The notes beneath the pieces were generated by a model. The model searched no databases. It was not told the origin of the DNA and saw only the letters and a list, made by a program, of their open reading frames with translations. Position numbers and translations under genes: made by a program. 64,000 nucleotides of DNA from Lachnospiraceae bacterium A4 (GTDB taxonomy: Bacteria > Bacillota > Clostridia > Lachnospirales > Lachnospiraceae): contig KE159540.1 of assembly GCA_000403215.2 (NCBI GenBank), positions 17,382 through 81,381 of the forward strand, read 5' to 3'. Of the stretch, positions 7,722 to 16,112 are shown in pieces; within the stretch, counting starts at the first letter, position 1, and each line of letters opens with the position of its first letter.

Positions 7722-9420
7722 TGAAAAAAAGCCTGTGGGACACATTGGCGTTAAAATCATTAAGTCGCAGGACGAAGGTTTCGTTCCGACTGTCTTTTAT
7801 CACAAAGAGAAACAGATTGAAAAGTCAGATAAAAGTGAACAGCTGAACCGGGAAACTGCTGTCAGCGCTGCCGACTGGATTTCACATCCGGTCAATATGT
7901 ACGGGCTGAAAGAACTGGTTGACAATTCAACGATTCTGCCCCAGTGCATTAAGGCGTATAAGAGCAACATTGCCGGGTTTGGCATTTCAATTCATTACAG
8001 GGAAGATTACGAGAAAGAGACACCGGAAATGAAAGCAGAATGGACACAGGCAGAGAGAACAATCGCCCTGTTAAATATGGATTGTATGACAAAAGAGGTG
8101 TTTGAGAACATTGTGCGTGACAGAGAAACGTATGGTATTGCTTACTGCGAGGTTATTCGGGATATGCAGGGTAATGTGGTACAGCTGGAGTTTATCATAG
8201 ACACGCCCTCCATTGACATGACCTATCCCCTTGAGCCATATATAGATACTAAATATTTTTATAATGGAGAGACTATCAGCAGAAAAAAGAAATTCAGGAA
8301 GTTTCGTCAGAACGTGGCAGGAAGAACCGTTTATTTCAAGGAATTTGGCGACCCGCGGATTATGGATAAGAGGAACGGGGAATATGCAGATGCGTCTGAC
8401 AGGCAGATTGAGATTGATAATCAGGCAAATGAGATTATAGATTTTAAGATAGGGAGCCTGCCATATGGAGAGGTGCGCTGGATCGGACAGGTTCTGACCG
8501 TGGACGGAAACAGGCGTGCGGAGGTGCTGAACAATTCTTACTTTCGCAAGGGCCGGCATACGCCGCTGATGATACTGGTAAAGGGCGGCACGTTGTCAGA
8601 CGATGCATTCACAAAGCTACAGGCTTATATGAATGAAATTGAAGGGGAAAAAGGACAGCATTCTTTTCTTGTACTGGAAACAGATACCAGTGAGACTGCT
8701 ACAACGCTGGGAGAACAGAAACAGCCAGAAGTGGAGATAAAAGACCTTGCAGCGATCCTGCAAAAAGACGAACTGTTTCAGGAATATCAGGAAAACGGGC
8801 GGAAAAAGACCCAGTCGGCGTTTTTGCTTCCAGATCTGTATGTGGGATATACCACCGATTTTAATAGGGCAACGGCACAGACAGCGATGGAAGTTACAGA
8901 AAAGCAGGTATTCCAGCCAGAAAGGAAGTCCCTTGCGTGGATAGTAAATAACAAGTTGCTTAACGGGTATAGGTTTAAATACGTCGAGGCTCAATTTGAT
9001 GAACCAGATATCACGAATCCAGATGATATCCAAAAGATGCTCAATATTACAGAGAGGGCGGGAGGTCTGACTCCGAATACTGCAAAAGAACTTACTTATA
9101 AGGTGATTGGAAAATATGGTTGCGAGGACTATGAAGGCAGCTGGGGAGATACACCTCTTGCTTATTCCAAGACAATGCCACAGGGGCAGCTTACGCAGGA
9201 TTCTAGCGTGAATCCAGTGGGAAACCTGAAAACAGATGTGAATGAGCCTACAGGGCAGCATATGAAGCGACAGGATAACAAAATGGTTGTGACAGAAGGT
9301 GAGATGCAGCAGCTCGACAATCAGATTCAGAAAGCCGCTTTTAGTGATGGTGATATAGTACCTGTCATGCTTGAAATCTGCAAGGCGCTTATGGGGTACA
9401 GACAGAAAGCAGGTGAATGA
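7714..9420 (+). CDS. phage portal protein (PBSX type)
   Basis: A 568-residue portal forming the dodecameric ring through which DNA enters the head. Features include SAADWISHPVNMYGLKELVD near the start and LPQCIKAYKSNIAGFG (the portal N-terminal helix block). The region KGRHTPLMILVKGGTLSDDAF follows, then VGYTTDFNRATAQTAMEVTE in the C-terminal half. The start at 7714 overlaps the terminase stop. Order (terminase, portal, MuF-like, protease, capsid) and sequence both fit the Bacillus PBSX/skin XkdE-type portal. Confidence 0.85.
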   Translation: MPDEKKPVGHIGVKIIKSQDEGFVPTVFYHKEKQIEKSDKSEQLNRETAVSAADWISHPVNMYGLKELVDNSTILPQCIKAYKSNIAGFGISIHYREDYEKETPEMKAEWTQAERTIALLNMDCMTKEVFENIVRDRETYGIAYCEVIRDMQGNVVQLEFIIDTPSIDMTYPLEPYIDTKYFYNGETISRKKKFRKFRQNVAGRTVYFKEFGDPRIMDKRNGEYADASDRQIEIDNQANEIIDFKIGSLPYGEVRWIGQVLTVDGNRRAEVLNNSYFRKGRHTPLMILVKGGTLSDDAFTKLQAYMNEIEGEKGQHSFLVLETDTSETATTLGEQKQPEVEIKDLAAILQKDELFQEYQENGRKKTQSAFLLPDLYVGYTTDFNRATAQTAMEVTEKQVFQPERKSLAWIVNNKLLNGYRFKYVEAQFDEPDITNPDDIQKMLNITERAGGLTPNTAKELTYKVIGKYGCEDYEGSWGDTPLAYSKTMPQGQLTQDSSVNPVGNLKTDVNEPTGQHMKRQDNKMVVTEGEMQQLDNQIQKAAFSDGDIVPVMLEICKALMGYRQKAGE

Positions 9421-9421
9421 G

Positions 9422-11008
9422 ATGCAGGGGCAGCAGTTATATTATAAGATGGTCGCCAAAGCTGTCATCTCCAAGGCTGACAGGATTATCAGTGCAATAG
9501 ATGGTTATATTGCCAAGGCGGATGAGGAACTGTCCGAAACATTGGAGTCAGAGGGCTTCGCTGAGCCGGAGGAAACGGTCAGTGAGATTAATATTTTACA
9601 GGAGAAGATTGCAGATATCCTTCAATCACAGACAGCGGGACTGATTGCGGTTCTGACAGCTGCTGGTGGATGGAACGAGGTAGGGGAAAAAATATCTGCG
9701 ATGCTGGACATGGACGATATTGCTGAACAGGTTGAGGAAGCAGTTGCGGACATGCTGGATGTAGAGGTTCCTAATCTGGCAGCGGCGTACATCAAAGAAA
9801 CAGAGGCAGATATGGTTATTGACACACTCAGGAGGAGAACTTCGGACTGGATGGCATCATGGAGCAACGAACTGGGGCGATTAATGAAAATCAATACCCA
9901 TAAACAGCTTACAGACCTTATACAAAATGCTATTGACAATGGAGAAAGCATTGAAAAACTTACAAGAAAAATTATGGATGGCGGCTGGCGGACGGAATAC
10001 TATCAAGCGCGGCGGGTAGCACTGACAGAGGTGCTGCGGGCGCATGCGGTAGCTCATGAGGAATCTATCCAGCAGAGTCCGGCTACGGACCGCAAGGAAT
10101 GGGTGCATACAGGAGCCCATAAAAATGAACCGCGACAAAACCATATAGATATGAGCGGTCAGATCGTTCTGAAAAACCAGCCATTTACGCTCCATAGTGT
10201 TGATGGTGATACATATTATCCGATGCATCCGCTTGACATCATCCTTCCAGCCTGTGAAAGCGTGAACTGCCATTGCATCCACAGGGGAATCACAAATGAT
10301 GAAATCCTTGGAATGTCTTATGAGGAACGCAAAAAGATGCAGCAGGAAATTATCGAGAATGATGATTGTGCGTGGGAGAAAGAACTCGATGCTAAAAACA
10401 AGGCAAAGTCAGGTATAAAGTCTAAGGAAAAGGAAGGCAGCAAACCGAAATATGACTATGCTGCTTCTAAGATCGACCGGAAACAGATCGCTTCCGCAGA
10501 GTACCAGAATAAGTTTAACGCCCTTGGGGAGAATAAGCGAATTACAAGAAGCATCCGGGCGAATGCCAAGAAAATGCTCAGGCACAGGAGTGGTACGGAG
10601 TATGAGGATCTGGTATATATTAATTCAAAGACGGGTGCTGTGATGGTCAGGGATGATTATAATGTTGCCAGACAGGTAAATGCATCTAAGGCTATGAAGA
10701 AAATGGTCAAAGATGCCGAAGAATATACAATTATAGCGATACATAATCATCCGGGAAGCTCAGTTCCAAGCCTTAGTGATATTATAGTTGCTCAGGAGAG
10801 AAAGTATAAGTATGGAATTGTTGCTTGTCATGATGGGAGTATATATAAGTATGGGGTGTCTGGTGAGGTCAATAAAGCAGTAACGAATGGCGGTCTTGAC
10901 TTATTGGAACGAGTAAAGTATAATTGCAATGAACAGGAACGTTCAACTCTGATGGAAAGAGCGTTAAGTACGCTCAAAGACGGCGGGGTAGACATGGAGG
11001 TGTTATGA
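9422..11008 (+). CDS. MuF-like head morphogenesis protein fused to a JAB/RadC-like domain
   Basis: A 528-residue fusion. Residues about 1-320 are a phage Mu F / SPP1 gp7-type minor head protein: helical N-terminus, then the conserved tail LTEVLRAHAVAHEES, MHPLDIILPACESVNCHC. After a lysine-rich linker (residues 320-350) comes a JAB/JAMM-like metal-binding domain with YTIIAIHNHPGSSVPSLSD near residue 440. The HxH...S..D set would bind zinc. MuF proteins with C-terminal effector domains are a known family of temperate-phage polymorphic toxins. This domain may therefore be an effector delivered with the virion (inference). A small acidic gene follows four bases later, as immunity genes do. Confidence 0.75.
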   Translation: MQGQQLYYKMVAKAVISKADRIISAIDGYIAKADEELSETLESEGFAEPEETVSEINILQEKIADILQSQTAGLIAVLTAAGGWNEVGEKISAMLDMDDIAEQVEEAVADMLDVEVPNLAAAYIKETEADMVIDTLRRRTSDWMASWSNELGRLMKINTHKQLTDLIQNAIDNGESIEKLTRKIMDGGWRTEYYQARRVALTEVLRAHAVAHEESIQQSPATDRKEWVHTGAHKNEPRQNHIDMSGQIVLKNQPFTLHSVDGDTYYPMHPLDIILPACESVNCHCIHRGITNDEILGMSYEERKKMQQEIIENDDCAWEKELDAKNKAKSGIKSKEKEGSKPKYDYAASKIDRKQIASAEYQNKFNALGENKRITRSIRANAKKMLRHRSGTEYEDLVYINSKTGAVMVRDDYNVARQVNASKAMKKMVKDAEEYTIIAIHNHPGSSVPSLSDIIVAQERKYKYGIVACHDGSIYKYGVSGEVNKAVTNGGLDLLERVKYNCNEQERSTLMERALSTLKDGGVDMEVL

Positions 11009-11011
11009 TAC

Positions 11012-11218
11012 ATGACAACTGTAATACCAGATCCTAATGATAAGGAATACCTCAGAATTTGTGATAAGCTTGGCTTTACGCTTCCAGAGTATAAAGTTGA
11101 AACTTCTGGTTTTGAGGATGACAGCAAAATAAGCCCATTTTCAGTTCTGACTACAGAGGAGCTGTTATACTTATTGGATAATGGTTTTTTTAACCTATAT
11201 CAACAAGAAAATGCATAG
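11012..11218 (+). CDS. small acidic protein, possible immunity partner of the MuF-JAB protein
   Basis: A 68-residue acidic protein with no family I recognise: FTLPEYKVETSGFEDDSKIS, then LLYLLDNGFFNLYQQENA. GGAGG lies eleven bases before the start and it is followed by a terminator, so it pairs with the preceding gene. Size, charge and position resemble immunity genes of polymorphic toxins. This role is inferred from context only. Confidence 0.5.
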   Translation: MTTVIPDPNDKEYLRICDKLGFTLPEYKVETSGFEDDSKISPFSVLTTEELLYLLDNGFFNLYQQENA

Positions 11219-11231
11219 CAACGTGTGAATG

Positions 11232-11252
11232 CACCCTTCGGGGTGTTTTTTT
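11232..11252 (+). terminator. Rho-independent terminator
   Basis: CACCC-TTCG-GGGTG tetraloop hairpin (11232-11245) followed by seven T residues. It closes the MuF-JAB/small protein pair and divides the head operon before the protease gene. Confidence 0.75.
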
Positions 11253-11337
11253 ATTGCCCTTTGCCGGGGAGGTGGTTTATATGATTTAGAAACTGTTCAT
11301 CAATAAGAAAACAAAATTTGAAGGGAGGTACCTATAT

Positions 11338-12639
11338 ATGCCAAGAATTGCGAAAGCATATGCGATAACGGACGCGAAAATCAGTTTTGTATCGTTGGTA
11401 AACAAGGCGGCAAATAAAAAGCAGTTTCTGATTACAAAATCAGAAAACGGCGCTGCAAGCTTCTCCACGTTTGGACGGATATTAAAAGCTGATTCTGACA
11501 GCCATTTCGTTACTGGTATCGTATATGAACCGATGGTCGAGGATACCCAAGGCAATTACATGACAGAGGAGGAAATCACAAAGGCTGCCTACTGGTTTGC
11601 CAAAAATGGAAATCAGGTAGATCTGCAGCATTGTTTTCAGAAATGTGATGGTGCCGCAGTGGTGGAATCCTATGTTGCGAAGTGTGACATGGAGATTGAA
11701 GGAGAGAACATCAAAAAGGGTACATGGCTTATGACAATGGAGATTAGCGATAATGATGTATGGGAGTCCATACAGAAAGGGGATATCACGGGGTTTTCTA
11801 TGGGCGGAATGGGCGTGTATTCCGAGGAGGATGTAGAACTGCCTGTTGAGAAACAGGAAGAACCCAAAGGGCTGTTCCGCAGGCTGGCAAAGGCAATGGG
11901 CTTTGATGTAGTGGAGAAAGGGGCTGTAAAGACCAATTTCAAGCGCCGTGTGAAGGAGGACAACTTTTATTCTGCATGGTACGCGCTTAGAAATACGCTG
12001 GAAGGAACATTTTACAATCCTGATACTGGCTCATGGGAATGGGGTTACAATGCTGATGAAAATATAATCAGAGAGGCGCTGGAAGATTTCAATGATATTG
12101 TTACCCAGATACTCACCTCAGATATGAGTGTTGTTAAATCACTGGAAAAAGCCGCCAAAGAAGCACCAGAACCCGTTGCCAAGGCGGGAAAAAGCATCAG
12201 CACAAAGAATCTGAGTGCCCTGAAAGGCATTTATGATACACTTGGGTCCTTCCTGTCAGAATTTGATGAGGGAGAGACTGAGGCAGCAAATAATGTTCAG
12301 AAGGAGGATGTTGACGACATGACGAAGGAAGATGTACAGAAACTTGTAGGCGAGGAGGTTCAGAAAGCCATGGAACCTGTAATGAAGCAGCTACAGGAAG
12401 TAATCCCGGTAGCAAAGGGGGCAGGAGAAAGCGCAATTGCGGCATCAGCTGATGACGGAGTAACCGCCGAGGCTGTGGCGAAGATGGTAGGCGAAGAAGT
12501 GTCAAAAGCTGTTGCACCTGTTATGAAGGCGCTGGAACCAGTTCTGCAAAGCAGGGCGATGCCGGGCAACTTAAATGATACAGGCGGGGCGGGAGTAGCG
12601 AAAAGTGAAGAGTCCCACTACATGACAGGAATGTTTTAA
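11338..12639 (+). CDS. XkdF-like prohead serine protease with scaffold-like tail
   Basis: A 433-residue protein. Residues 1-170 match the XkdF putative phage serine protease family: ISFVSLVNKAANKKQF, VTGIVYEPMVEDTQGN, LQHCFQKCDGAAVVESYVAK and GDITGFSMGGMGVYSEE, where the ITGFSMGG block carries the candidate catalytic serine. The C-terminal half is helical and acidic. It ends in two copies of a roughly 25-residue unit (KLVGEEVQKAMEPVMKQL and KMVGEEVSKAVAPVMKAL), typical of scaffold-like segments. It would process capsid and scaffold during head maturation. AAGGGAGG precedes the start. Confidence 0.8.
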   Translation: MPRIAKAYAITDAKISFVSLVNKAANKKQFLITKSENGAASFSTFGRILKADSDSHFVTGIVYEPMVEDTQGNYMTEEEITKAAYWFAKNGNQVDLQHCFQKCDGAAVVESYVAKCDMEIEGENIKKGTWLMTMEISDNDVWESIQKGDITGFSMGGMGVYSEEDVELPVEKQEEPKGLFRRLAKAMGFDVVEKGAVKTNFKRRVKEDNFYSAWYALRNTLEGTFYNPDTGSWEWGYNADENIIREALEDFNDIVTQILTSDMSVVKSLEKAAKEAPEPVAKAGKSISTKNLSALKGIYDTLGSFLSEFDEGETEAANNVQKEDVDDMTKEDVQKLVGEEVQKAMEPVMKQLQEVIPVAKGAGESAIAASADDGVTAEAVAKMVGEEVSKAVAPVMKALEPVLQSRAMPGNLNDTGGAGVAKSEESHYMTGMF

Positions 12640-12666
12640 GAGAAAGAAAAGAAGGAGGAAGCTATC

Positions 12667-13599
12667 ATGCTGAGTAACGCACAAATTATCAACAAAGCTG
12701 GCGCAATTCAGACCAGCAGCCTGAGCCACGGGTTATTAAATCCTGAACAGGCAAAAAAATTTATCAAGCAGACTTTTGATGCTGCAAACCTTTTACCGTT
12801 GGTAAGACACGTCATGAGAACTGCCAAAAGCGGTGAGATTGACAAGATTGGAATCGCTGCCCGTCTGCTTCGCAAGAAAACAGAAAATACAGATGATGGG
12901 TATAGGGCAGACGTGATCACGAGAGTGATTGAATATATCTGTAAAGCGACACGCCTTCCGTGGGAGATCACAGAAGAAACCCTTCGGGAAAATATTGAGG
13001 GGCAGCAGCTTGAAGCGGTTATCACGGAACTTATGACGACCCAGCTTGGAATTGATTTGGAAGATCTGTGTTTAAACGGGGATGAGGACACGCCGTCCAG
13101 CGATAAGGATTATGAGTTCCTGTGCCAGAATGACGGATGGATCAAGCAGATCAGCAATGGCGGACATGTATATGATGCATCTGGCGACAGTGTGATGAAT
13201 CTGGATATTTTCTACAAAACGCTTGGACAGATTCCAAATAAGTATAACAATGGAAAGCTTCGCTGGCTTATGTCGCCGAAAAGAGCGCAGCAGTGGGAGC
13301 TGTACCTGATGAATCAGGTAATTGAGAAGGGAGGCGCGGTACCGGAATCAGTATATACCCAGCCAGTTCATATCCCCTCTATACCCTGTCCGTCTATGAG
13401 TGATAACAAGATTCTGCTCACAGACCCGAAGAATCTTATCGTGGTTAATACCTATGATATGAAAATCCGAAAAACAACGGAAGGCAAAGAGGCAATCATG
13501 CAGGACAAGAGGTTTTATGTCTGTCATCTGGATTTAGATCCTATTATTGAGGAGCTGGATGCAACAGCGATTATCACGAACCTGCCATCATTGGACTAG
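12667..13599 (+). CDS. major capsid protein (XkdG-like)
   Basis: A 310-residue protein directly after the protease, at the expected place and size for the PBSX XkdG major capsid protein. Recognisable blocks are LNPEQAKKFIKQTFDAANLLPLVRHV, IGIAARLLRKKTENTDDGY, and IDLEDLCLNGDEDTPS. The C-terminal part RWLMSPKRAQQWELYL ... ILLTDPKNLIVV is typical of HK97-fold capsids. There is no clear cleavable delta domain. GGAGGAAG precedes the start. It would be the most abundant product of this operon. Confidence 0.8.
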   Translation: MLSNAQIINKAGAIQTSSLSHGLLNPEQAKKFIKQTFDAANLLPLVRHVMRTAKSGEIDKIGIAARLLRKKTENTDDGYRADVITRVIEYICKATRLPWEITEETLRENIEGQQLEAVITELMTTQLGIDLEDLCLNGDEDTPSSDKDYEFLCQNDGWIKQISNGGHVYDASGDSVMNLDIFYKTLGQIPNKYNNGKLRWLMSPKRAQQWELYLMNQVIEKGGAVPESVYTQPVHIPSIPCPSMSDNKILLTDPKNLIVVNTYDMKIRKTTEGKEAIMQDKRFYVCHLDLDPIIEELDATAIITNLPSLD

Positions 13600-13609
13600 G
13601 AGGCGGATC

Positions 13610-14122
13610 ATGAGAAGATTGAAATTGATACAGGGACTTTCCTATGCAGTGAGAGGTTTCTCATGCGCGCTGGGGGTCCCTTTTGGCGTTGAGGATGACC
13701 TCGCAGAGAGATTATTGTTCACTGGAAGATTTGAAGAGTTGCCGTGTGTGCCTGACAATGATGATATGGAGGATAAAGCAGAGAACACTCTTTTAGACTA
13801 CTTGGACAGTTTTGGTGAAAATGAGGATAAACTGGGTGATGCGACGTCAGACATGGACAGTGGTATGACGAATGGGATTGATATGACGCCGGACATGGAT
13901 AATACTGAAAAAACAGGCGTTGTTCCTGATAATGATAAACAGTTTTCAGAAAGAGAACTGTCCGCGGATGGCATCGCGAAAATGAAAAAGGCAGAGCTTG
14001 AAGCATTGGCAGCAGAAAAACAGATTGATATTTCAGACTGTAGCAACAATGACGAAAGGGCAGCCAAAATATGCGGCGTGCTTGGATTGGCAAGTACAGT
14101 ACAGATGGGGCTGGAGGACTAA
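13610..14122 (+). CDS. YqbF-like phage protein with HeH/SAP-like C-terminus
   Basis: A 170-residue protein. The first 45 residues (LKLIQGLSYAVRGFSCALGVPF) resemble the N-terminal domain of YqbF from the B. subtilis skin element. A long acidic linker rich in Asp, Asn and Met (residues 45-125) follows, then MKKAELEALAAEKQIDISDC, which fits a HeH/SAP-type helix-extended-loop-helix. It sits between capsid and connector genes. Its exact role in head completion is not known. Confidence 0.6.
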   Translation: MRRLKLIQGLSYAVRGFSCALGVPFGVEDDLAERLLFTGRFEELPCVPDNDDMEDKAENTLLDYLDSFGENEDKLGDATSDMDSGMTNGIDMTPDMDNTEKTGVVPDNDKQFSERELSADGIAKMKKAELEALAAEKQIDISDCSNNDERAAKICGVLGLASTVQMGLED

Positions 14123-14132
14123 GGGGGTAAAT

Positions 14133-14525
14133 ATGGAACGGCCGTGGGTAAAACCAGAACAGGTAAAAGATTACACCTCCTCTGCTAAAGTCCTGCAAAG
14201 GTCTGATACACAGCTTGCCTTTGATATTGCAAGAGCAGAAAAGTATGTGATCTATTATACACATAATCAGTTCAAGACGCCTGAATACAGCAGCAGACTG
14301 CCGCCGGATGTAACAAAAGCAGTTATACTTCTTGCAGAGGCATACGCAAAACAGGCAATTGCGCAGAAGGACGGCATGAAAAAATCAGAAGCTTTTGATG
14401 ATTATTCCTATACCCTTGACACTGATTCGAACATTGCGGACAGTCTTGGTCTTGGAGCAATGTTAGAGGACTTTGTACTGCCGGAGGAGAAGGGAAAAGT
14501 GATCATGAAACTAAGGAGATTGTAG
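14133..14525 (+). CDS. head-tail connector protein (YqbG-like, DUF3199)
   Basis: A 130-residue protein starting after AAGGGGG: PWVKPEQVKDYTSSAKVLQR then LAFDIARAEKYVIYYTHNQF, a helical adaptor-type protein. Size and position directly after the capsid/YqbF genes match YqbG of skin-like phages, which binds under the portal as head-completion protein. An earlier in-frame ATG at 13998 lies inside the previous gene and is rejected. Confidence 0.65.
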   Translation: MERPWVKPEQVKDYTSSAKVLQRSDTQLAFDIARAEKYVIYYTHNQFKTPEYSSRLPPDVTKAVILLAEAYAKQAIAQKDGMKKSEAFDDYSYTLDTDSNIADSLGLGAMLEDFVLPEEKGKVIMKLRRL

Positions 14526-14535
14526 GAGGTCAAGC

Positions 14536-14898
14536 ATGGCAATAGAGGATTTTTTTGATCATAAATGCGATATATACCACCTTACAGGCACTGTGCAGAA
14601 AAGGGGGTATGGTCTGCCAGACAATCAGGAATATAAATATTCCATGCAGCCAGACATAAAAGAACAGCCGTGTCATTTTAGTGTGAAGAGTGGGAATGTG
14701 GCTATTATACAAAAGGAACCGCAGAGAGATCTGGAAGTCAGCCAGAAACTTACGCTTCCAATTGGTACAGATATTCGAATTAATGACAGGATTGTGGACT
14801 GTGCAACAGGCTGTGAATATGAGGCGGAAGTGCCCAGAAACATACGTGACCATCATATTTCAGTGATGGTTCACAGGGTACATCCGAAAGCCATATGA
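14536..14898 (+). CDS. head-tail joining protein (YqbH-like, DUF3599)
   Basis: A 120-residue beta-rich protein (DFFDHKCDIYHLTGTVQKRG ... IGTDIRINDRIVDCATG). It sits where YqbH/DUF3599 stopper-type proteins are found, between the adaptor and the HK97 gp10-like gene. It overlaps the next gene by four bases. Confidence 0.6.
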   Translation: MAIEDFFDHKCDIYHLTGTVQKRGYGLPDNQEYKYSMQPDIKEQPCHFSVKSGNVAIIQKEPQRDLEVSQKLTLPIGTDIRINDRIVDCATGCEYEAEVPRNIRDHHISVMVHRVHPKAI

Positions 14899-15416
14899 GC
14901 GGAGAGTATGTGCAGGCTGATTTATCTGAGCTGGAAGGCTTTGTTAACGATCTGCGTCATGCCAGTGCAAAGTTTAAGGAGGATATGGTTATATTTCTTG
15001 ATGCCGTGGGTGTTGATATGCTCAGGATTATAGAGGATGAAATCATACGCTTAGATGTAGTGGACACACGTTTGCTGTTAAGAAGTTTTCATAAAGGTGA
15101 TGCAGACAATATTTACAGGCTGGATTCCGGAGAACTGGTACTGGAAATAGGGACTAATGTGGAGTATGCGGCATATGTGAATGATGGACATTGGCTGAAT
15201 CCGCAAGGAGTCGAAACAAGATTTGTTCCGGGATATTGGACTTCTAATGGAAGATTTGCATACCAGAGGGGAGCTAAAACGGGCATGGTATTGAAACAGA
15301 AATATATTAATGGCAGACATTATATAGAACATGCTGTCAATATCATGGAATCTATGTTTCCCCAGCTTGTGGAAAGAAAACTCGGAGACTGGTTTTTAAG
15401 CAATTTTTCAGATTAG
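14895..15416 (+). CDS. HK97 gp10-like / XkdI-like tail completion protein
   Basis: A 173-residue protein with the features of HK97 gp10-type neck proteins: helical N-terminus (LSELEGFVNDLRHASAKFKED), TRLLLRSFHKGDADN, and GTNVEYAAYVNDGHWLNPQG, followed by an aromatic segment and a C-terminal helix. It joins head and tail. It starts inside the stop of the preceding gene, as in a coupled late operon. Confidence 0.65.
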   Translation: MSGEYVQADLSELEGFVNDLRHASAKFKEDMVIFLDAVGVDMLRIIEDEIIRLDVVDTRLLLRSFHKGDADNIYRLDSGELVLEIGTNVEYAAYVNDGHWLNPQGVETRFVPGYWTSNGRFAYQRGAKTGMVLKQKYINGRHYIEHAVNIMESMFPQLVERKLGDWFLSNFSD

Positions 15417-15427
15417 GAAGGGAGATA

Positions 15428-15871
15428 ATGGATCAATATGAGTCAAGCCTTGCGCGGATATGTCTTGAATTAGGAGGCATATCCGTTTTTTATGAGGATA
15501 ATGTCCCAGAGGATTTTGCCATTCCATCCCTGTATTTCCCGCCGGCAGAACAGGCACCATCTGGTTCAGCGCTAAACAGCTACCAGTTAAAGTATTCGAT
15601 TTATGCCAAGGTCTTTGCGCTGACCAGAAGGGAAGCCGGAGAGCTGGCAGGGAAAATTGTCAAGGGGATTATGGACAGACAATGCAGGCTGCCTGTTTTT
15701 AATGAAGATGGGACAGACAGTGGAATGATTATAAAACTGGACCCGCCTGCATCATGGATCGTGGATGAGGGAATGGCACAAGTGACATTGACGTACAGGC
15801 TGGTCAAGTCTATTACATCAGTGGAACTTCCGGCTGCAAGTTCAGTCGGTATCAATAAATATTATGATTAA
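15428..15871 (+). CDS. tail terminator-like protein (XkdJ-like)
   Basis: A 147-residue protein before the sheath gene, the place of XkdJ/YqbJ, the tail terminator of PBSX-like phages. Blocks: VFYEDNVPEDFAIPSLYFPP, SYQLKYSIYAKVFALTRREA and a C-terminal strand region VTLTYRLVKSI. GGGAG precedes the start. Confidence 0.6.
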   Translation: MDQYESSLARICLELGGISVFYEDNVPEDFAIPSLYFPPAEQAPSGSALNSYQLKYSIYAKVFALTRREAGELAGKIVKGIMDRQCRLPVFNEDGTDSGMIIKLDPPASWIVDEGMAQVTLTYRLVKSITSVELPAASSVGINKYYD

Positions 15872-15905
15872 AATAAACATTACGATTAAAAGGAGGTAAA
15901 ACAGC

Positions 15906-16112
15906 ATGAGTGAGGCAAAAACAGCAGTAAAGGCAGAAGCTGCTCCAAAAGAGCGGGTATTCACACTCTCAGCACTGCGGAAGAACAGCATGAAATTGTT
16001 TGGAGTGACAACATCAACTTTTGACGGTGCTATGACCGGACAGACAGGACCGCTTACGGTCAATGCTGCAAAGGGAATGATCGAAAAGTGGAAAAAGGGG
16101 GTGGCACACTAA
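15906..16112 (+). CDS. small phage protein before the tail sheath
   Basis: A 68-residue protein rich in Ala and Lys at the N-terminus (SEAKTAVKAEAAPKERVFTL), then LRKNSMKLFGVTTSTFDGAM and a short helix. Short genes of this kind lie just before the sheath in PBSX-like phages. The function is unknown. AAAGGAGG precedes it and its stop overlaps the sheath start (TAATG). Confidence 0.6.
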   Translation: MSEAKTAVKAEAAPKERVFTLSALRKNSMKLFGVTTSTFDGAMTGQTGPLTVNAAKGMIEKWKKGVAH

